Shown piece by piece: positions 32,158-33,198 of a stretch of 33,198 nt of DNA. The DNA is from a virus. Numbering within the stretch: the first letter of the stretch is position 1; each line of letters starts with the position of its first letter. The notes under the pieces are model-generated. The model was not told the origin of the DNA. It saw nothing but the letters and a program-made list of their open reading frames with translations, and did not search any database. Both the position numbers and the translations under genes were made by a program. The stretch lies in IMG/VR virus record IMGVR_UViG_3300020477_000083, positions 1 to 33,198 of that record; one strand, 5' to 3'.

Positions 32158-32259
32158 ATGCCTATCGTTGATGGAAAGAAGTATCCTTATACCGCCAAAG
32201 GTAAAAAGGCTGCTGCCGCCGCAAGGAAGAAGAAAAAAAATGCAAAAACCAAACGGTGA
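32158..32259 (+). CDS. Small Lys-rich basic protein (33 aa)
   Basis: ATG 32158 to TGA 32259. The product starts MPIVDGKKYPYTAKGKKAAA and continues almost entirely in Ala, Lys and Arg, with a very high net positive charge. Small basic proteins with a G-K-K-Y/F-P-Y-T start occur in marine phage genomes next to capsid genes, from general recollection. It could bind DNA or RNA in the virion. No clear ribosome binding site precedes it; translation from the hairpin-flanked capsid message is possible. Confidence 0.6.
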   Translation: MPIVDGKKYPYTAKGKKAAAAARKKKKNAKTKR

Positions 32260-32311
32260 TGTAACGATCAGGCCCAAACCGATCCAAGGAACAGGTTCTA
32301 CTAATGGCTAG
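32240..32311 (+). CDS. Possible 23-aa peptide in overlapping frame
   Basis: ATG 32240 is in the +1 frame relative to the Lys-rich gene and starts at the end of a run of eight A. The 23-aa product (MQKPNGDVTIRPKPIQG...) overlaps the next gene by 8 bases. It has a natural composition and fills the gap, so it may be translated by coupling. Alternatively it could be reached from the previous gene by a frameshift at the A-run. Weakly supported. Confidence 0.4.
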   Translation: MQKPNGDVTIRPKPIQGTGSTNG

Positions 32312-32741
32312 TGGTCTTTACGTTGAGACTTTCGAAGCTGCGTTTAAGAACGATCTCGCTCTCGACATGGATAATGACACGTTCAAGTGCATGTTGGTGA
32401 CAGCTTCTTACACACCAAACTTTGAAACTCACACAAATAAATCAGATGTATCAAATGAAGTCACAGGTACTGGTTATACAGCCGGTGGCGAGGCTCTTAC
32501 CAGTGTCGCAATGACTAGCAGTTCTGATGGAACGGGCACAATTAAATGGGACGCAGATGACGTATCGTGGACCAGTTCCACGTTGTCGAATGTACGAGCC
32601 GGAGTTATCTACGATGACACGGTGACGAACGACCGTCTGATTGCATACATAGATTTTGGGGGAGATTTCAGCACAACGTCAGGCACATTCCAAATTCAGT
32701 GGAATGCGTCTGGTATTTTTACCCTTGATCTAGTTCCGTAG
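32304..32741 (+). CDS. Virion protein, beta-rich (145 aa)
   Basis: Starts at ATG 32304. The product is Thr/Ser/Asp-rich and almost all beta, with GTGYTAGGEALTSV and a C-terminus IYDDTVTNDRLIAYIDFGGD. I recognise this pattern from small phage structural proteins near capsid and tail genes, often annotated as hypothetical virion or decoration-like proteins. It may decorate the capsid or be a minor tail component. No clear catalytic motif. An AGGAG site for the next gene begins at its stop. Confidence 0.65.
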   Translation: MASGLYVETFEAAFKNDLALDMDNDTFKCMLVTASYTPNFETHTNKSDVSNEVTGTGYTAGGEALTSVAMTSSSDGTGTIKWDADDVSWTSSTLSNVRAGVIYDDTVTNDRLIAYIDFGGDFSTTSGTFQIQWNASGIFTLDLVP

Positions 32742-32749
32742 GAGCAATA

Positions 32750-33198
32750 ATGCCAACAGCTAATTACCCAACTTCTCTTGACACAACCTCAACGCAGGTA
32801 ACTCCAGCGTCTACTACTGACTTAGATGCGTCAGGTTACGAACACGATCAGGTACATGGTGCTGCTTCTACTGCTTTAATTGCTTTAGAAACTAAAGTCG
32901 GTATTAGCGCTTCGCCTGCTGCTTCAGCGTCAGCGAACGCTTTCTTAGAGCACAGTGGTACTGGCACGACAGGGTGGACTAACACTTTGACGGGCTCAAC
33001 GATTGCTGGTGCGACTCTTTCTGGTGCCATTGTTGGCGCAGATCAGGTCATGTCAGCAGTCATCCACAAGGACTATTCCGAAACGGTGTATGCCGGTGGT
33101 AACACTGGTGCTGCTCCAGCCATTGATGAAGCTAATGGCAACACTCAAACTTGGACGCTAGATAATAACGCTACGTTTGCTTTGCCAGCGGATTCTGG
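32750..33198 (+). CDS. Tail fibre/appendage protein, 3'-truncated
   Basis: ATG 32750 follows an AGGAG ribosome binding site. The 149 visible residues begin MPTANYPTSLDTTSTQVTPA and contain HDQVHGAASTALIALETKVG, a short helical motif common near the N-terminus of phage fibres, where it attaches to the tail. A Gly/Thr/Ala-rich beta region follows. The gene runs off the end of the window. The receptor-binding role is inferred. Confidence 0.7.
   Translation, partial: MPTANYPTSLDTTSTQVTPASTTDLDASGYEHDQVHGAASTALIALETKVGISASPAASASANAFLEHSGTGTTGWTNTLTGSTIAGATLSGAIVGADQVMSAVIHKDYSETVYAGGNTGAAPAIDEANGNTQTWTLDNNATFALPADS

Overview
The window is a contiguous piece of a tailed double-stranded DNA phage genome, cut at both ends inside virion genes. 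Genes are tightly packed and many overlap by 1 to 17 bases. Gene content points to a short-tailed (podovirus-like) phage: large terminase, portal, four consecutive large putative ejection proteins (one with an N-terminal lytic transglycosylase domain), scaffold-like protein, N4-gp56-type major capsid protein, and adaptor- and nozzle-like neck proteins. The host cannot be read from the sequence. Moderate base composition and gene style fit an aquatic, possibly actinobacterial host, but that is inference. No integrase, lysogeny repressor, DNA polymerase, primase or replicative helicase is visible.

Layout. (1) 1-4712, rightward: end of a virion protein, FmdB-type zinc ribbon, adaptor-like protein, beta-rich nozzle-like protein, and a DnaQ-like exonuclease carrying a C-terminal zinc ribbon. 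(2) 13329-4709, leftward: DNA-metabolism genes. These include an uncharacterised 241-aa protein with its own strong terminator, a glycine-rich phage protein, a DUF932/TIGR03299 protein, a small lysozyme-like protein, and a recombination block (Cas4/RecB-like exonuclease, Rad52/Sak-like annealing protein, SSB, PD-(D/E)XK resolvase-like nuclease). Several 31-106 aa unknowns are interspersed. Two non-coding stretches lie here: 10915-11262 and 12425-12603. (3) 13330-14548, no credible gene: a very dense array of nested inverted repeats that reads as one large ornate RNA, then a G/T-rich leader. (4) 14549-33198, rightward: a 42-aa protein, two single-TM holin- or spanin-like proteins, a coupled cassette of metallothionein-like peptide, [4Fe-4S] ferredoxin and second Cys-rich protein, then packaging, ejection, capsid and appendage genes.

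The leftward operon probably supplies DNA processing and recombination, with the exonuclease, annealing protein and SSB acting together as in other phage recombination systems. The rightward operon supplies lysis, packaging and virion assembly. The two most unusual items are the roughly 730-870 nt structured RNA between the divergent operons, which resembles the GOLLD/ROOL type of giant phage-associated RNAs in size and complexity, and the Cys-rich/ferredoxin/Cys-rich cassette just upstream of the terminase. An exact 18-nt inverted repeat (12498-12515 and 14258-14275) links the leader of a leftward gene to the 3' edge of the RNA region.
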